From: Cokeromyces recurvatus
Taxonomy: Eukaryota; Mucoromycota; Mucoromycetes; Mucorales; Mucoraceae
Assembly: GCF_025118155.1 (NCBI RefSeq)
Contig: NW_026251397.1
Span: 62,001-126,000 of the forward strand
Direction of reading: 5' to 3'
DNA length: 64,000 bases
In this document: positions 13,218-24,360 of the stretch, one piece after another
Numbering within the stretch: position 1 is the stretch's first letter
Layout of the letters: every line of letters begins with the position of its first letter
Notes under the pieces: model-generated
The model's database searches: none
What the model saw: the letters and a program-made list of their open reading frames with translations, nothing else
What the model was told of the DNA's origin: nothing
Made by a program: the position numbers and the translations under genes

Positions 13218-14626
13218 TTTATTTATTTATTTATTTATACTCTATTCTATACTATTTATTATTTCTTTAATTTTTTTTTTTTATACTAATATTTTTTTTT
13301 TTTTTTATGAAAAAAAATTTGTGCTTTTATATCCACTCCTGCGATATTGTTCCTTCCCCCCTCCAAAATAATAACAATGTTATAAATAAATTAAATGGGC
13401 TCAGATTGAACTTATCTTTATTCCATTTGTTGTAATGTTGCCTCAGTAATAAGGACAAGTTGAAGTAAAATACAGTGTTTCGAGGATAAAGTTGAGGCTA
13501 GTTTTTAGACATGTCTACCTATAAAAATACAAATTTTTCATTAGGTGTTCGGAACAGCAATATAATAACTTGATTAGTGGGTTTTAACAAGAGGCAGGAG
13601 GAGGAGGGGAAACCGTATCCACTAATTACTTGTTGTAATATTTCGAGATTTTTTTTTTTTTTTTTTTTTTTTAGCACATCATTACTTCAGGATAAATGCT
13701 TTTTTTAGCTTGTAATACCTATTAAGCCTGATAGGTTTTTTTTTATATCCATGTGCTCTTGTCTGAAATAATGTGGATAAAGCTCTCTTCATAATGAACA
13801 TATTTGCCTCAATTGGTGTTAACAGATCAGGATTTGACAAGCTGATTACCTTTCATTTCTATGCACAAGGTTTGTCCACTCACAGCTGAAATATGGTTTG
13901 ACTACCAACACACTTGACTCTAAAACGATCGAATCCCCCTGAAGGCTGCCAAAATAGTCGCCTTTACGATATATGTGATAGTTATTCTACATCTTTCAGA
14001 AAGGTTATGTTGCATCTTATTAAGCATGAACCTTACGAATATTCTACAAGCCCAACTTATTCTTCGATCCTACGCTCTTATCAACAATGCATTTCTTCTA
14101 TTGAAAGTCTCTGCATATGTTTATTTATAAAAAAAATATATATTTGTTCTACTTGCCTTCTTGACAACTTGAATGAAAGATATTCTAATCGTCATTCCAA
14201 ATAAATGTTTGCCTTCCGTAACACTTTTATAATTGAACCTATAGAATTATTCAGCTTACAACGCCATGTCTTTGTCTCTTTCCAGTCCAGTTCAGGTCCA
14301 CTCCTAATAAACTGGTTTATTCTTTACACTTTATTCCTTTTTTTTTTCTTTTTTTTTTTCTATTTTTTATTTTTTTTATTCTAAAAGAGTTTTTAGTTAC
14401 TTTTTATCATTATTTTTGAACTGACTAGGACAATTCAGTAAATCTATGAACTACATGCCCATTGGTCTCTTTTTATAAATAAACTTCTTCATAATCGTAG
14501 CGATATATAGCAAGTCACATAAAATAAGATGTGTGTAACATTCGTTATTTTATAAATGTATTTAGAAGGGGTTTTTTTCCTTCTTTTCCTCTTCTTCTTT
14601 TACAACTTGTTTATAGGCAAATTAAA
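13218..14626. other. Intergenic region between STE11 and ERG25
   Basis: About 1.4 kb without a supported gene. A 96-codon frame at 13914-14204 shows no recognisable domain and an unconvincing composition, so I do not call it. The region has a TTTA repeat just after the STE11 stop, a 22-nt T run at about 13651-13672, and a T-rich block at 14336-14395. The last is likely upstream sequence of ERG25. Confidence 0.55.
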
Positions 14627-15641
14627 ATGGAGACAGCAGGTAATTCAACTCTAGTAGAATTGAATTGGCTGGAAACGAAATGGGAGCAAATGTATGAGGA
14701 TCGTAATCCACTTCTTGTTACTGGTATCTTTGCCTTCTTGATGCATGAGCTTGTCTATTTCGGACGTTTCATCCCCTTTTTAATTTGTGATTTTATTCCT
14801 TATTTCAAGAAATATAAATTACAAGAGGTAAATATTTATTATAATTATTATTATTTTTCCCCGTCTTAAGTAATAATAATCGTAATAGGATAAAACAAAT
14901 ACAAGCGATGACTATTGGAAATGTACTAAAAAAGTACTTTATGCTCATTTTGTATTTGAAGGGCCCTTAATCTTTTTATTTCATCCATTTGCTACCATTT
15001 TAGGTATGAAAGTTTCTGCTCCTTTCCCCGCTTGGTAAGATTTTAGATACAGATCTTTTTTCTTCCTCTTCTTCTTTTATGGCATATTTATCTATTTATT
15101 TATTTTTAGGCAAAATATGTTGGTACAAATAGCTATCTTCTTTGTCTTTGAAGACTTTTATCATTATCATTTGCATCGATTTATGCATTGGCCACCGTTT
15201 TATAAAAAGGTCCATAAAATACATCATGAATATGCTGCACCATTTGGTATCGCTGCTGAATATGCTCATCCAATTGAAACCATGATTTTAGGATTTGGAA
15301 CAATTGGTGGCCCTTTAATTTATCATTATTGTTCAATGCATTTATTCAATTTTGGTCCTGATTGGGGACTTCATTTGATTACTATGCTTACCTGGATTAC
15401 AGTGCGTTTATTTCAAGCTATTGATGCTCATTCTGGATATGATTTCCCTTGGTCTCTTTGTCATTGGGTTCCCTTTTGGGCCGGTGCTGAGCATCATGAC
15501 TACCATCATCAAGCATTTTTAGATAACTTTTCATCTTCCTTTAGATGGTGGGATTATCTCTTTGGCACTGATAAGAGATACCGTGCTTATCGTGCTCGTC
15601 AAGCTGAAGAAAAGCGTCTTAAAAGTAAGAAAGGCTTGTAA
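14627..15641 (+). CDS. ERG25: C-4 methylsterol oxidase
   Basis: ER membrane, non-haem di-iron oxygenase that removes the C-4 methyl groups of sterol precursors in ergosterol synthesis. Exons 14627-14827, 14889-15034 and 15110-15641 give 292 codons, normal for the family. The three histidine boxes of the fatty acid hydroxylase/sterol desaturase superfamily are visible: HRFMH, HKIHH and HHDYHH, with the conserved EYAHPIET and GPDWGLHLITMLTW between. Hydrophobic membrane stretches occur before the first box (for example FHPFATILGM). The C-terminus is Lys/Arg-rich (RLKSKKGL), possibly an ER retrieval signal. Start: METAGNS at 14627; an in-frame upstream ATG at 14531 would add an atypical leader. 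The gene converges on RNH201 with 157 bp between stops. Confidence 0.95.
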
Positions 15642-15798
15642 AGAAGGAAAACAAAAAAAAAAGTATTCATTACATAATATACAACTTAATAATATTACCC
15701 CCTCTTTCTTACTCCATATAATATATATGCGTATATTCATATATTCTTTGATTTTATTTGCTTTGATTTAAATAAATGTCTATAGTGAATACCTTTTC

Positions 15799-17019
15799 TT
15801 ATAATTCTTGTGTTGTATCTAAGCTAAATTGACTATTGATTTTTCCTTTTTGGTGATGATTATATTTTGACGCTTTTTTCCTTAATTTCTCTTTAATTGC
15901 CATTTTTTCTTCTAATATCTTCTTTACTCTTTTCGTTATTGCCTGTTGATGTTCAAATTCATCATCTTCATCTTCTGACCATTCAATATTTCTTTTTTGT
16001 ATCATTCTTTGAGTAATGGTTTTCCAACTAAACCTCATGATGCTTGGAAATCCAAAAAAGGGATCTTCATTCTCATCCATCCATCTTACTGTATTTGGAT
16101 CTGAAGGATAACCTGATCCAAATTTTTTGGATAATTGAAGTCCTGTTTCTGTCCATTCCCAATTCTGAATAAATTGATCTCGAGTAACTTTGGCGCAGAT
16201 ACTGGCTGCGCTTACAATCGGATAAAGCGCATCTGCTTTAGGTTCAACTGTAATGGCTACACCTGGGAAATGACTTTGAAGTTTACGCTTATAGGGTATT
16301 GAAGGACCAACTGGATCAACATAGATCTATAAACTAAATAAATAACATTTTACATTTTTTTTTATTTATGTTATCCTATACCTCTTTTAAGTTGATTTTA
16401 TTCGCAACAACCTGCTTTATTAATTCGATAGTTGCGTCATGTGCCATTTCATTTAAATTATATACAGGTCTACATGTATAACCCAGTTTAATCGTAAAGT
16501 AATTTATATGTATATGTATCTATTCATCTTTTATTGCAGTCAAGAGATGATTACCTTTTGAACATGTTTGTAGATATATCTTTTGGTGAAATCACATAAA
16601 CTGCCCATCCAATCCAATCCTTGTTTGCTTCTATGATTTTAGCTAATTGTATACGTTTTTCCTCGGTCAATTTTTTAGAATCTATTTAGATGATAAGCTT
16701 AACATTTTTTTTTTTATTCTTTTCTTCTAATATAAGATTTAATATGATATATTATACCATCAAATCCAAGTTTCTTAAATTCTTGATGCTTAGAAAGAGG
16801 ACAATAACTAACAGCATAGACCATTGGGCCTAAACAAGGCCCTCTACCTGCTTCATCAACACCCAAGACATAAGGTTCATCTAATGATTGATTATCAAGT
16901 TGTTTCTCTTTTATTAAAGTCGGAACTGGGCTTTGATATATATATGACTTTGTTAATGGTAATTTAACAGAAGGTAATAAAAACGGTAAGGTTTCTTCTT
17001 CGGATTGTAATGTTACCAT
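15799..17019 (-). CDS. RNH201: Ribonuclease H2 catalytic subunit A
   Basis: Catalytic subunit of RNase H2, which cuts RNA in RNA:DNA hybrids and removes single ribonucleotides from nuclear DNA. Four exons on the minus strand: 17019-16758, 16681-16555, 16469-16382 and 16326-15799, 334 codons. The type II signature [18 protein letters not shown] gives the first catalytic Asp and Glu; [10 protein letters not shown] follows across intron 1. [19 protein letters not shown] carries the third catalytic Asp, then [12 protein letters not shown] and [10 protein letters not shown]. The C-terminal tail is Lys/Glu-rich. The start at 17019 (MVTLQSEEE) was chosen over an in-frame ATG at 17097, whose leader is mainly a poly-Lys run encoded by a homopolymer. 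The accessory subunits B and C are not here. Confidence 0.93.
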
Positions 17020-17182
17020 AGATGAATATGATCTATGTCCTTCTCCTGAAAACGCGCTAACTTTTTTTTTTTTTTTCTTAAAAAAAAGAAAAGTCATATA
17101 TTACTGACTTTTAAAAATCGTTCATTGAAGCAAGCATACATATCATAGCATTCTTTGTTCACCCCTCCCCCCAGGTTCCTTA

Positions 17183-17214
<32 letters not shown>

Positions 17215-17223
17215 AAACTAACA
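17020..17223. promoter_or_regulatory. Short divergent promoter region with T25-A10 tract
   Basis: Only 204 bp separate the divergent starts of RNH201 and the gene at 17224. The region contains a C-rich stretch at 17160-17173 and then 25 T followed directly by 10 A (17183-17217), ending 6 bp before the ATG at 17224. Poly(dA:dT) of this length usually excludes nucleosomes, so a shared promoter is a fair inference. Confidence 0.5.
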
Positions 17224-17882
17224 ATGTCAACATTACCTCGGCTATTATTTTCGAGATTACCTCGATATACACAATCTACATTAGTAAGGAATTCTTTATT
17301 GAGAAATAACATTCATCGAATGACGACAATACGATCAGTGCATAATTCACCAAAGGAATATAACGGAATTCAATCAGTAGCTCATCATTTTAAGCAACAA
17401 CGGCATATGCCCTATTTTTTAGAATACCTCATGTGGGCCGTCTTTGGTTCTGAAGCACTACACCTCATTTGGCTCAAGATGGATTATAAGGAATATAAAG
17501 AAAGAAGTGCCCATAAGATAAAATTACTAGAGGAAATTATCAAACATATTGAGCAAGGGGAAGAGATCGAGGAAAGCTTAAAACAGGAAATTAAGATGGT
17601 TTTGATGAACAATAAACATCACAAGGATGATTTACATGATTTAAAAGATGAAATTGATGATGAGTATTTAAATCATTGTAAGTATTAGCCTTAGACGAGA
17701 ATAGGATGTATGACTTATCCTCCCTCTTTCTTATAGTAATTGCATCTTTAGAAAAACAAGAACAAGAAAAGAAAGAAAATATAGATTCAAATAGACTTGA
17801 TACAAAGAATGATCATAATGAAAGTCCAACAGCGTCAACACGAGGGAATAAAAAGGACTCAAAGACACACTTCTTTTTATAA
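17224..17882 (+). CDS. Putative mitochondrial membrane protein, function unknown
   Basis: Two exons, 17224-17677 and 17737-17882, give 199 codons. The first 40 residues (MSTLPRLLFSRLPRYTQS..., many Arg/Ser/Leu, almost no acids) look like a mitochondrial presequence. A short hydrophobic segment follows, MPYFLEYLMWAVFGSEALHLIW (about 62-83), which could span the inner membrane. The rest is charged and probably helical or coiled coil: repeated Lys/Glu, KLLEEIIKHIEQGEEIEES, then DDLHDLKDEIDDEY, ending in a polar tail. I do not recognise the family; a fungal-specific mitochondrial DUF is possible. The intron is placed by GTAAGT and TTATAG and preserves the frame. It converges on the NADH dehydrogenase gene with 124 bp between stops. 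Confidence 0.75.
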
Positions 17883-18006
17883 ATAAAGCAAATACGGATC
17901 CTATTTATTATCTAAAATCGACTAATATCTCTCCCTAACAAAAGAGTTATGAACCTAATATGTATAATAGACACATAAATATTAAAATAATTCTAGTACA
18001 TTTACA

Positions 18007-19811
18007 TTACCAATGATAAGCGATTAACATTTTGTTCCGAATGCTGATGCTTTTGTTTATATATACAGATCTCCAAAATAACCATGATAAATGGCCCGAC
18101 ATTTTTGCCCAATTATGTACAGCAGACATATCTACTAAAGCTTCATAAGAACCAATATAAGCCATCATACCATAGTCTCGATATTTGAACTTCTTTCCTT
18201 CCGAAAGATCATAATCTCTTTTAGCAAATGTATTTAAAGCTATAATTTTATATTATTAGAAAGTAAGAGTGTAAGATAAGTAGATCAGTTACTACTGTTG
18301 CCGTTTTATGCATATTTGTATTTATAAATAACGTACTTTTTGCAAGATATTTAGCTTTTTGAGAGGCGACTATAGTTTTTTTTTTTTCTTTTTCGGGTTA
18401 CATGTAAAATTTAAACATTTTATACTCATATTATTATACCTTGTGCTGTAGCTGGTAAGTCATATTCTTTAATTGTAGCGCAATCGCCGAGAGCATAAAT
18501 ATTGGGAAAAGGAAGATTAGTTTCTTTATTATAAACACGCAAATGGCCATCTGTTAATATCCTATATTAAAAAAATAAAGACTCTGTGAAACTTTATTTG
18601 CCGTGTATTACATATACAAATACCTTTGACTGGATTTGTCTTTTTCAGCTTCAATAAAAGACTCTACTAATGGATTTTGCATTAGACCAGTAGACCATAC
18701 CAATAAGCCATAAGGAACTTGTTTACAAACGTTTGCAGGAAAGTTAATATTATAATGAAATACACCACATATGTATAGATATAATACCTTCACCTTCGCC
18801 TTGAATAATTAAATGATCTTTTTCTACCTTCTCAACTTTTCGTTCTAATAAGTAAAATTTGGAAAAAAAAAAAAAAAAAAAAGCGTGAATATTTTTTTTT
18901 CTTTTATTTGCATGCATGCATGTATGTATAGTATAGTTTACTTGTTTTGACTTGGATTCCTTTACGATTAAATTTCTTTGAAGCATAATCAGCAAGATGA
19001 GAATCAAAGGCTCCAAGAATAGTGGGGGCAACATCAAATAACGTCATATGAATCTTTCCAATTAAATCAGGATAAAGTCTAGATACATCATCTGCAATGA
19101 AATCGTAAAGTTCTGCCGAAAACTCAACCCCCTTTATATATATATATATATATAAAACGTGACATGAATACAGTCTATAAACTACTTGAATATATATTTT
19201 AACTTACGGTTGGACCACCGCCTACAACTACAAAATGAAGCTGGTCCTCCTTTTCTTTATCAGTTAAACCAGGCTGCGAAGCATATTCAAAACCTATGAT
19301 ACATTAAATATAAATACAAAACTAATAATATTATTATGCATTATAATCACAGTCAATTAATTTTTTTCTAATCTTTCTTGCATCATTAATTTCCTTTAAG
19401 AAATAAGCATATTCTTTCACACCAGGAATACCAAACGTCTTTGAATAAGCACCTACACAGATAATTAACTGATCATAATGTAATGAAAATTTTCTTTGTT
19501 CCAGATCTAGTATGTTTTACACATTTAAATATATGTGTGTATGTGTATGTGTATGTGTTTGGTTTTAATACCGCATTTCCCTTCTTATTCAACAGATTCA
19601 CACACTTACCATGAATACTAGAAGTACAATGAATGATTTGATTCTTACTGTCTTTTTTTATATAAGATATGTGTTAGAAAAGCAGTCAAAAGAGGGAGAA
19701 ATTTACTATTTACCTATCCCATCACAGTAAGCTTCATAAAAGTTCGTGCCGCTTGAATAGGTACGTATAGGCTCAGTAATACATCTAAATTCCAATGTAC
19801 CAACTGAAGTA

Positions 19812-19866
<55 letters not shown>

Positions 19867-20632
19867 ATAATAAAAATTCTATATCTTCAAGGCTTCATTT
19901 AACAATACTACCTTGCCAATAATGGAGTGAAAACAAAATGGTTTCTATTATAATTATTGTTTAGTTTTATACAATTTTTTATTTATATATAATTTACCTG
20001 GGAGAAACAATAGAAATATGATAAATTTTTTGATCTAAATCTCGAATCAAACGGAAACCTAAAGGCAGAGTTATGAATTAGTTTGAGGAAAAAAAAAAAA
20101 AAAAAAGAATCTTTTAACCATTTCTACCTGCCCAACCAGAGCCTATTTGGTAATATAACAGTAAAATACTTGATTAATAATCAACTCTTTTTCTTTTTAC
20201 TTTTTTTTAAAAAAGAAAAATAAGTATTTAAACCTAATATAATAGTGTTTCCTATATATTTATATAAATATATATAAAAGATAAATATACACTGTATGCA
20301 ACTAATTCTTTATTTACGTTGAGGCTCTGTTAGAGCTCTTGTTTTTGTCTGGATAAAATGCTTTGCTATGAATAGTAATGATAAATATAATGTATATATA
20401 TATAATCATGTTATATGTTATAGATACTTTGATAATGTTTTAATGATAATTGCAAAGGGTTTAATAAAGGTGGTATAGTCAAAGCAGTATTATTGTTGAC
20501 TGGATAATTTTGCTGGAATAATTTAAGCGAGTAATTATTAGTCGCATTAATCATGTTTATCAGTCTTTTTCGAACCCATTTTGAATGATTCAATGTCGAT
20601 AAATTGACAGTACAAGACATTAAATGTATCAT
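18007..20632 (-). CDS. Type II (alternative) NADH:ubiquinone oxidoreductase, mitochondrial
   Basis: Rotenone-insensitive, non-proton-pumping NADH dehydrogenase of the NDE/NDI family, passing electrons from NADH to ubiquinone at the mitochondrial inner membrane. I can join at least 16 exons on the minus strand. First exon 20632-20428 (MIHLMSCTVNLST..., presequence-like; MSCTV at 20620 is an alternative start), then 20365-20318, 20251-20234 (18 nt), 20142-20128 (15 nt), 20058-19998, 19944-19912 (33 nt), 19811-19714 and more, ending at 18007. Joined, they give the FAD motif NTIILGSGWAG, FVFTPLLASTSVGTLEFR, FGIPGVKEYAYFLKE, the NADH motif VVVGGGPTGVEFSAEL, IYALGDCATI, and the C-terminal GHLSWLFWRSVYINKS. 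No EF-hand insert was seen. Whether it faces matrix or intermembrane space cannot be told. One intron holds a 49-nt A/T tract. Confidence 0.9.
19814..19862. repeat. 49-nt poly(A) tract (poly(T) in the sense of the NADH dehydrogenase gene)
   Basis: An uninterrupted A run in the plus strand inside an intron of the NADH dehydrogenase gene, just upstream of the 3' splice site in the gene's sense. It acts as an extreme polypyrimidine tract. Length may vary between isolates or be affected by assembly. Confidence 0.9.
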
Positions 20633-22062
20633 TATTTCTAAACAAAAGAACAGGTTATATTGGTATATAAAAGAAATGGAATTGTCTTTTATATGGTTTT
20701 TATTTATAGTAAAATCGAACTTTAAGAGACTTCAATTGGACACGAGATATTAGGTATATCCGGTTTGTCCGAGTTGGATCATTAAGGACAAGTTTTGAAA
20801 TATAGAGTTGCAGTTTTTTTTTGAATCAAACTATAAAATCTTTATCAAAAATATATATGTATATATCGTATGTCTAGTCTCTGATAAATAATCTGGTCAA
20901 AAAATTCAATTCTAATTGATAATCTCCTTACATGACTTTTTCGGGTAAAGATGTATTATTTGTATAGAGGTCCAAATTAGCAGCAAATGTGTTAGTGTTA
21001 AGCATTTTTATTTTATTTTTGGCACTATTAAATGCCTGTACCCTAAAACACAGGTTGTATTGCGCTTCATACATCAATTTAAATAATCCAAAACATTCTT
21101 ATGAAATCAATATTCCTTAGCCTAGTCTAGACTACTGAGCTCCATTGAATGAAAACAATGATCTATTTCTCTAATTGTGGACTAATGAATACATTGTTTA
21201 CCTTGCAGGAATAGCTTACACATACTAGAATTTTGTTTAGATGGTTTAGAATAACTTCCACTAGATTATGTTTTCCGCTCTCTGTCAACGTCTCTTCTAT
21301 TTTACCTACAGAAAGCAGTACATCTAAAATATCTTCATTAAGAGAAGCAATAGATGTCACAAGTGATAATTGGACGATCATCAAAATAAGGTAATCACAC
21401 TTAACTGCCCTTTTATTTATTAATAGCAACTGAGCAAATAAGATCAAAGAAATAACTTTTATTTTACATACTGCTTCATGTACATTTATTGATAAGTTAT
21501 TAACTTGTTTTTGGCCGCATGTTTCTATTTTTTTTTTATTTTTAGAGCACTTCCTATTTATACAAGTTACTGCTAGTTTTATATATATATAAACTCTTTT
21601 TACATTTCTACCAAACTTAATCTATCACCTTGTATTCAGCTTCTTGTGTATTATAATACAGAACGGTTCATTATTATTGCTATGCTATTTTCTTTGATAA
21701 TTTAATGCTGAGCCGCTATTATTGTTTGTCTTTATCTTTTTAGACACACTTGATCTATTTGGCTTAGGCACATCACACTATTATTTATTTTTTTTACCAC
21801 TTTTTTTTATGTAGTTTTATATACCAGTACAGTTCTAGCTCCTTGCAACAATTGATAGCATCTGTTCCCATTCCATAGTTTTCTCATATCTTATTTGATT
21901 AATAATACAAACATGTCTTTTATTTACAATAATTAGTATCTTCAATGTTTCTAACACCTATTCTAACGATAGGTTCAATAAAAAGAAAAAACACACACAT
22001 AATGATAACAAGTAATTATTATTCCGTGAATCAAGTAGCATTTCCCTAAAAAATAAAAAGGC

Positions 22063-22097
<35 letters not shown>

Positions 22098-22223
22098 TTC
22101 ATCCAATCAAATCCTCATATTTAAAGACGGCTACTCTCAATAAACAACCCTTGCTTGCCTTAAGAAAAAAAAAGGAAATTATTATGCAAGACTAATAAAA
22201 TTTATTCTTTTATTTATCTTTGT
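20633..22223. other. Intergenic region, divergent NADH dehydrogenase / PGS1 promoters
   Basis: About 1.6 kb between divergent genes. A minus-strand frame of 94 codons at 21163-21447 has no recognisable domain and I do not call it. A 30-nt A run at 22065-22094 lies 130 bp before the PGS1 start. No RNA gene or mobile element is seen. Confidence 0.55.
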
Positions 22224-23956
22224 ATGCTAAAAACGATTTATAGAACGTGCTTTCGTTCGTTAACTACTACAACCGCAGTAAAAACTCTCTTTGATACTTC
22301 TCCTAATCACTTATTCAAACCACTTCAACAATTGGCACCGACTTTCTATACAAATGGTGATAATATAAAGCCGCTTTATCAGCCTGTTGATTTCTATTCT
22401 CAATTAAAAGTATGATTGACAAGATTATAGGTTAATGCTAACTATGTACAACTGACAATTTATTTTATTAAAAAAAAAATCAACTCACAGGAAAATATCT
22501 TATCTGCCAAGGAACGTGTATTTATTGCTGCACTTTATATTGGTCAGAGTGAAAGAGAGCTTGTAAAAATATTTAAAAATGTTTTAATATTATGTATTTA
22601 TTAATATTAATAACATAGGTTAATACCTTACGTTTAGCTCTTCATAGAAACCCTCGACTTAAGATTTATATATTAATTGACTGTTTACGTGGAACAAGAG
22701 TATCAAAAGATGAAAGCTCTGCAACATTACTATTACCACTAATCAGAGATTATCCAGATCAGATTAGAGTATCAATGTACCATACTCCTGATCTAACGGG
22801 CATCTTGAAAAAAACATTACCTCAAAGATTTAATGAAACTATTGGATTAATGCATTTAAAGGTATATGGGTTTGATAATTCAGTTATGCTAAGTGGGTAA
22901 GCTATTTTTTTTTTATTTTTATTTTTTAAATAATAAATAGAAATAAAAGATGTTAATAATATTGTAAAGTGCCAATCTTAGTACTGACTATTTTACAAAC
23001 CGACAAGATCGATATATATTATTTAATCAACAGCCAGGATTAAGCTCTTATTATTATGATCTTCTTCAACTCATCTCGGATTGCTCATATCAGCTTACCC
23101 CTTTATCGGAAAAAAAACAATACAAATTAGTCATTCATAATATTGCAGATCCTGTTAAAGAAAGTAGACAATATAAAAAACAAATGCATCATCGATTACA
23201 GCAATTTATACAATCTTATCAATCAAAACCCATTAAATCAGAAGAAGCCATGGCTGATACAGCTATTTTACCTGTCATTCAAATGGGCCCCTTTCGTATT
23301 CGTCAAGATGAACGAATGACACTTGAACTTTTAAATATCGCTCATCAACAGCCAAAGCCCTGGACAATCCACCTTACTTCGGGTTATTTTAATTTTACAG
23401 AGCAATACAAGTCCTTTATTCTTAAAACGCGTGCTTGTTTTCGATTCTTGACAGCTTCCCCTGAAGCGAACGGCTTTTTTAATTCAAAGGGAGTTTCTAG
23501 ATTCTTACCTCCTGCTTATACATTTATTGAACGCGAATTTTATAGACATGTAAAACGAGCAGGAAGACAATCGGAAATTTCAATTGAAGAGTATAAAAGA
23601 ACAGGTTGGACATATCATGCAAAAGGTTTATGGGTATCCCTCAATGATGATAAGCTTCCTACAGCTACTATGATCGGCTCTCCTAACTTTGGTCAGAGGT
23701 CAAGTGAACGAGACTTAGAGGCTCAAGCATTAGTAATCACAAGGAATGAAAGTTTAAGAAAAGCATTGCATAAGGTTTATTAAAAAAAATAACTTTAATG
23801 TTGTTTTAAGACATGCACTTAATTATTTTTAAATAGGAAGTGGATTTATTACATCAACATTCAGAACTTGTAACAAACGAAACATTTGATAAAATAGATA
23901 GAAGAGTACCTAATGGTGTCAAAATTGCAACTGCATTTGTAAAAACCATGTTATAA
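22224..23956 (+). CDS. PGS1: CDP-diacylglycerol-glycerol-3-phosphate 3-phosphatidyltransferase
   Basis: Phosphatidylglycerophosphate synthase of the eukaryotic phospholipase-D-like type; makes PGP from CDP-DAG and glycerol-3-phosphate, the committed step of cardiolipin synthesis at the mitochondrial inner membrane. Exons 22224-22409, 22491-22562, 22619-22896, 22970-23774 and 23837-23956 give 486 codons. N-terminal presequence-like MLKTIYRTCFRSLTTTTAVK. Two HKD motifs are seen: HLKVYGFDNSVMLSGANLS (the SG|AN junction spans intron 3) and HAKGLWVSLNDD followed by MIGSPNFGQRSSERDLEAQ. Earlier conserved blocks are FIAALYIGQSERELV and LIDCLRGTR. Both catalytic His/Lys pairs are present. The second HKD spacing to the Asp is longer than the canonical four residues, as is usual in this family. 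Confidence 0.93.
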
Positions 23957-24278
23957 TTATTAGATTTATTACACTTGTCGATTCTATAATATAATAGTAT
24001 ACTTTTTTTTTTCAAAGTCTTGTCAGTATTTATTGTTTGTAATAATCACAATTAATTTTCGGTGGTTTTCTTTCTTTTATACTAATGATTCGAATTTCAT
24101 GATTTTTTTCGAACTTTGTATCAGAAATGAGTGAATGCTGTATCTTGAATTGCATAAGAAAAAAAAAAATTATAGCCAATTAGATATTAGCTCCAGGCAA
24201 AAGAAGTGTAGACAATACTACAATTATAGTTTTGACAGGATTTTTTTTTAAAAAAAAAGGTGACGGTTAAATTGATAA

Positions 24279-24318
<40 letters not shown>

Positions 24319-24360
24319 CCTGTAAACTATTTCCTCCTTTTATTTATAATAACAAATTCA
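23957..24360. other. Intergenic spacer PGS1-ETT1 with 38-nt poly(A)
   Basis: About 400 bp with no gene. It holds the PGS1 3' end and an uninterrupted 38-nt A run at 24280-24317, ending about 43 bp before the next start codon, and is probably the promoter of the downstream gene. Confidence 0.6.

Noticed and set aside
13914..14204. 96-codon plus-strand frame between STE11 and ERG25.
   Set aside because: No recognisable domain, no promoter-like context, and the second half is low complexity.
15799..20632. RNH201, the gene at 17224 and the NADH dehydrogenase as a functional cluster.
   Set aside because: They lie on alternating strands and belong to unrelated processes; adjacency alone is not evidence.
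21163..21447. 94-codon minus-strand frame upstream of PGS1.
   Set aside because: Hydrophobic and Leu-rich but without a family, splice partners or clear start context; chance frame more likely.
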